DNA from: Fragilaria radians
Lineage: Eukaryota; Bacillariophyta; Fragilariophyceae; Fragilariales; Fragilariaceae
DNA length: 10,639 bases
Direction of reading: 5' to 3'
NCBI GenBank assembly: GCA_900642245.1
Contig: CAAAJI010000026.1
Span: forward strand, 77,801-88,439
The notes below the pieces were generated by a model that did not search any database, was not told the DNA's origin, and saw nothing but the letters and a program-made list of their open reading frames with translations. A program made the translations under genes and the position numbers. Shown piece after piece: positions 8,214-10,639 of this stretch (the stretch's first letter is position 1; every line of letters begins with the position of its first letter).

Positions 8214-9030
8214 CCTTCAAATTCCGTTTTTCATTTCGATTTTTGGTATCAGAACGTTTGATTTCAACAGCATTTTTATGACCCATAACATTTCAAAGTA
8301 GGCACCTATTGTTGTGCCATCCATTCACTTTGATAATTCTCTACCAGCATTGCTCATGACAAATCTTGGATATTGTGTCCAACAAGGCATTATTCTAATT
8401 CCTACTCAAAGTCTTGGCTGTTTTTCAGGATCAATCCTTTCCAAGTCATGATTAGGAATGTACTCTCTTAGATCTTGGAGAGACCCGAGAGTCCTAAATA
8501 CTTTCCGATTTTTTCCTTCAATAGGCTGACTGAATACAGTTGAATGATGCAAATATTGCCTTTTGCTGCGTTTTCAGCAATACAACAGCTTAAACAATCG
8601 ACAATTCTCTTCACATTGAAGTCATGACGCTTGAAATCAGCTCTTCACCAATAAGCATACAACCACTTTTGGCATTCCATTTTATCCACTAATACGGATC
8701 AGACTTGCTTCCTATAAATCTTGTAACCTTACAACATCAATAAGCTTTTTCATATCTCCAGCACTTTTCACTAGACCATAGATTGGATTTTGGATAAAAT
8801 ATCTATTATCCAAACTTGGCTTTAACCGCTTGAAAAAAGGTTGTCTCTAAACCTCCTTCTCTCTTGAGGTTGAAAAGATAACTATACTTGATTCGTGTTG
8901 TCCTTCAGTCAATTACTTTCCAAACCATTTTATTATTCATCCCAGTAAACTGCTTTTTGATTACCCGTCTTCATTTATTTTGCTGTATAGGATCATTGCA
9001 ATTCCATGCTTCTTTGAAATTATATTTATT
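8214..9030 (-). pseudogene. pol: Copia reverse transcriptase remnant lacking the palm and YVDD
   Basis: The start of the RVT_2 domain is clear at 9020-8909: NFKEAWNCNDPIQQNK, a stop, RRVIKKQFTGMNNKMVWKV, followed by LFNLKREGG (about 8875-8847). The next recognisable piece is IYGLVKSA at 8783-8760, then KSDPY, a stop, WIKWNAKSGCMLIG (to 8647), then KRHDFNVK, LSCCIAEN and GNICIIQ in another frame (8626-8545). The RT tail ELSK, a stop, MDGTTIGAYFEML (8339-8286) follows. In an intact element well over a hundred residues, including the first catalytic Asp, separate the LFNLKR-like and YGLV-like motifs, and a YVDD box follows the CMLIG-like strand. Both are absent. The 69-codon plus-strand open stretch at 8888-9097 is a shadow of this coding sequence. 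Confidence 0.87.
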
Positions 9031-9289
9031 TTTTCAAATATTTGTTGTGATGAATGCAATACTAGCTAGATCAAGGAGTCAATCCCTTCCTTGCTGATGT
9101 ACTCTTCAACAGCCCTTCATCCTTCTGCATTGAATCAACATTCTGAATGTCTTAGCTGTCAATAAACCTCCTTGTTGAGGTTGTCTTTATTCAGCATCAT
9201 CCACATTATGTTGAATATCTTGAGTTTCTTCCTTGGATTTACAAATTTATAACCCATCAGCTTCATTAATGACATCATTATTAACAGTT

Positions 9290-9835
9290 GTGTTTTTTGA
9301 TATTATGCTTTATGTAGCTTTCCGAACAAGAAAGTATCTCTTGAATAAAGATTCCCATACATCTCCAACTTTAATTGCGAATACCATCAATTGAATTGTT
9401 GACAGGTAGCCAACAATAATAAAGACGTAACCCCTATTCTTCAATTTTCATTCTTAGTTGTGGCCACTCCTATCTCAGCAAAGGCTTTGAAATATGCATT
9501 TAGCTAGGCATACTCCAAAGTTAAATCTCATGAGGGAGCTTAACTCCCGATTTTGTCATGGATATGTTTGATAAAAGCTGTTATCTTGGCTTAGTCTGCC
9601 AAACTTCATAAGTAATATTATCCTTAAGCCTAGTACCTTTCACCATTACCCTGATTCCTCCGTATAAAGTCTGGAACTTCCTTTCAACTTTACCATTTCT
9701 TTGAGAAGTCGGAACTGCGAATTCAGATGAAATTCCTATACCTTCAGTCTTTATTCTTCATAAAATGCTTAACTTTCACCAGCATCACTTATCAAGGTGA
9801 AGCATAATCTTGGCAATTTTCAAATCAGTAAGCAA
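9290..9835 (-). pseudogene. pol: Copia integrase remnant, N-terminal and first catalytic part missing
   Basis: Integrase inserts the element's cDNA. Readable pieces are SDAGES-stop-AFYEE (9789-9757), corresponding to the second catalytic Asp region (DNAGEN), and in another frame GISSEF then VPTSQRNGKVERKFQTLYGG (9736-9660), where Glu of NGKVER (9685-9683) is the third catalytic residue of the D,D-35-E core. Then come KDNITYEVWQ and, in a shifted frame, AFIKHIHDKIG and AYFKAFAEIGVATTKNEN; near 9350 LYSRDT matches the (S/T)RD(V/I) motif typical of the integrase-RT linker. Only about 50 bases separate the protease-side fragment (ending near 9830) from SDAGES, where an intact element carries GAG-pre-integrase, the HHCC zinc-binding region and the first Asp. 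That segment is deleted. Confidence 0.85.
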
Positions 9836-9849
9836 ACCAGTAATCTTGG

Positions 9850-10092
9850 CACATGTTCAACATTATTCAAAGCAACAGCTAAGGTTGAGCCGTCAATTTC
9901 CTTTACTCTACATTTGAGACTTCCAACTTTAGTTGCAGTCACGGACTTTCCCGTTGCTTGCAGTGATATCTTTATGAATGTCTTTGTATAGCCCTTCCAA
10001 GAAATGGTAGCAATATCCACATGCTCCACTAACACTGATCTAAATCTCATTTGTAATTTTTCCATTTTCAGAGCTTGTCGTAGATTTAACAT
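9850..10092 (-). pseudogene. pol: Copia protease and adjoining pol remnant
   Basis: The retroviral-type aspartic protease motif D(S/T)GA is represented by V-S-G-A at 10033-10022, followed in the same frame by C..C.HFLEGLYKDIHKDI and SNGK, as expected for Copia protease. The frame then shifts by one base near 9946-9950 and continues KSVTATKVGSLKCRVKEIDG and STLAVALNNVEHVPRL, the region leading to the GAG-pre-integrase domain. The 90-codon open stretch at 10092-9820 starts in the wrong frame for the protease part and is not a real gene. Val at the catalytic Asp position means the enzyme would be inactive even without the frameshift, if my alignment of the motif is right. Confidence 0.8.
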
Positions 10093-10269
10093 CTATAGAG
10101 TCTGAGCTCTGCTCTCCTGGTTATTGTAGTTCTTGATTTCACTTTTATCGTTGTCTTCATTATCTTTCTTCCCCAGTGTAAAACATTTTTCTTCAGGTGG
10201 TGGTCCTCTGACAATAAGTGCAATAAACTGCAGTGAGGAATTATGTTATTTCCACCATATTGATTCCTC

Positions 10270-10639
10270 GTATGTTTCAATTCACGCGTCGTCCAATCAC
10301 CCCATAATTTCAACATGTCCACAAACCTTTGCCTGTTCTACCAATGTATCTCTTTCATTATTCTTTACAGACTTCACGATACGTCTTACTTCATGTTGCG
10401 TCTTTTCAAATGGAAGATTCAACATGCCTCTAATCTTATTGATAGTAAGGGGTTTGTCTCTATTCCCAATACACTTCTCCATTAATGTCATTTGCAATTG
10501 CAATTCGGGTTCATAATCAATGAGAATTACGTCATATCTTCAATGTGAGTACCATTTTCTTCAAGATCACTAGCCATCAAATAATCGTCAATAGAGCGTG
10601 TAAGTGTGAACAATAGCTCATGATCACAAATAATACTTT
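10270..10639 (-). pseudogene. gag: Copia gag remnant with decayed CCHC zinc knuckle
   Basis: Gag forms the particle that packages element RNA. The right edge enters it mid-gene. One frame gives SIICDHELL...LEENGTHIEDMT followed by a stop (TAA near 10530). A second frame then continues IDYEPELQLQMTLMEKCIGN and RDKPLTINKIRGMLNLPFEK, matching the Copia gag pattern of ...YE..., a short linker, PLT..E.R..LNLRFE. Farther on (10315-10277) the frame reads C-stop-N-Y-G-V-I-G-R-R-V-N-stop, where a CCHC knuckle (CxxCGxxGHxxxxC) is expected. The first Cys is kept, the second reads Tyr, the His position reads Arg, and the last Cys is lost. At least two frame changes and several stops occur, so it cannot make functional Gag. 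The 68-codon open stretch at 10503-10297 is only a fragment. Confidence 0.85.

Larger units (their letters stand above)
7072..10639 (-). mobile_element. Degenerate Ty1/copia LTR retrotransposon, 5' part outside window
   Basis: Translating the minus strand gives, in order from the right edge, fragments of gag, CCHC knuckle, protease, integrase, reverse transcriptase and RNase H. Integrase before reverse transcriptase is the defining order of Ty1/copia (Pseudoviridae). The strongest landmarks are PLTINKIRGMLNLPFE (gag), KSVTATKVGSLKCRV (after protease), VPTSQRNGKVERKFQTLYGG (integrase), NFKEAWN...GMNNKMVWKV and IYGLVKSA (reverse transcriptase), and SEFIIYLLKV...TDNFGDI...YEKHLK (RNase H and C-terminus). 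Wording and spacing resemble diatom CoDi elements as I remember them. Frames switch repeatedly and stops are frequent, so the copy is dead. A probable 3' LTR closes it on the left. The 5' LTR, primer-binding site and gag start lie beyond 10639. Confidence 0.9.

Noticed and set aside
8888..9097. Plus-strand ORF opposite the reverse transcriptase fragment
   Set aside because: The minus strand here encodes recognisable Copia RT start motifs, so the plus ORF is a shadow.
10133..10516. 127-codon plus-strand ORF
   Set aside because: It is antisense to the gag and zinc-knuckle remnant; the Ser/Phe-rich product is what the complement of Lys/Glu/Asn codons gives.
1..10639. tRNA, rRNA or CRISPR array
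   Set aside because: No cloverleaf-compatible segment with a TTC-type T-loop, no ribosomal motif and no regularly spaced direct repeat was seen on reading both strands.

Overview
The window looks like nuclear DNA of a eukaryotic microalga, most likely a diatom or another stramenopile. It is AT-rich. Its genes are small, with one short GT-AG intron each. The right third is a decayed Ty1/copia retrotransposon whose readable fragments resemble the CoDi-type Copia elements I know from diatoms. I cannot name a species from sequence alone, and nothing bacterial or viral is evident.

Layout, left to right. Positions 1-1059 (minus) hold the 5' part of an open reading frame of at least 353 codons that runs off the left edge; its product is Ser/Lys-rich and unrecognised. 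About 1.5 kb of non-coding DNA separates it from a divergent two-exon gene (2541-3147, plus) for tubulin-specific chaperone A (TBCA), the best-identified gene here. Tail to tail with it, 54 bp between stop codons, is a two-exon minus-strand gene (4726-3202) for a 477-residue protein. That protein has a conserved-looking N-terminal block, a Cys/His-rich patch and an acidic C-terminus, and I assign it no function.

Positions 4727-7071 are mostly non-coding. They contain one speculative four-exon mini-gene (5911-6368, plus) and possible 5'-UTR splice sites for the 477-residue gene.

Positions 7072-10639 (minus) are a truncated view of a Copia element. Read on the minus strand from right to left it shows gag, a decayed CCHC knuckle, protease, integrase, reverse transcriptase, RNase H, and then a probable 3' LTR (7072-7715, TGTTG...CAACA ends, internal TATA box). 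The order matches Ty1/copia, in which integrase precedes reverse transcriptase. It is riddled with stops and frameshifts. Segments carrying catalytic residues are missing at the integrase core, the reverse transcriptase palm and the YVDD box. The 5' LTR lies beyond the right edge.

The host genes show no functional link beyond proximity. I found no convincing new defence or mobile system. The most useful observations are the edge-truncated gene, the two resolved introns, the pattern of losses in the Copia copy, and a cluster of AGCCAA/TTGGCT motifs in its putative LTR.
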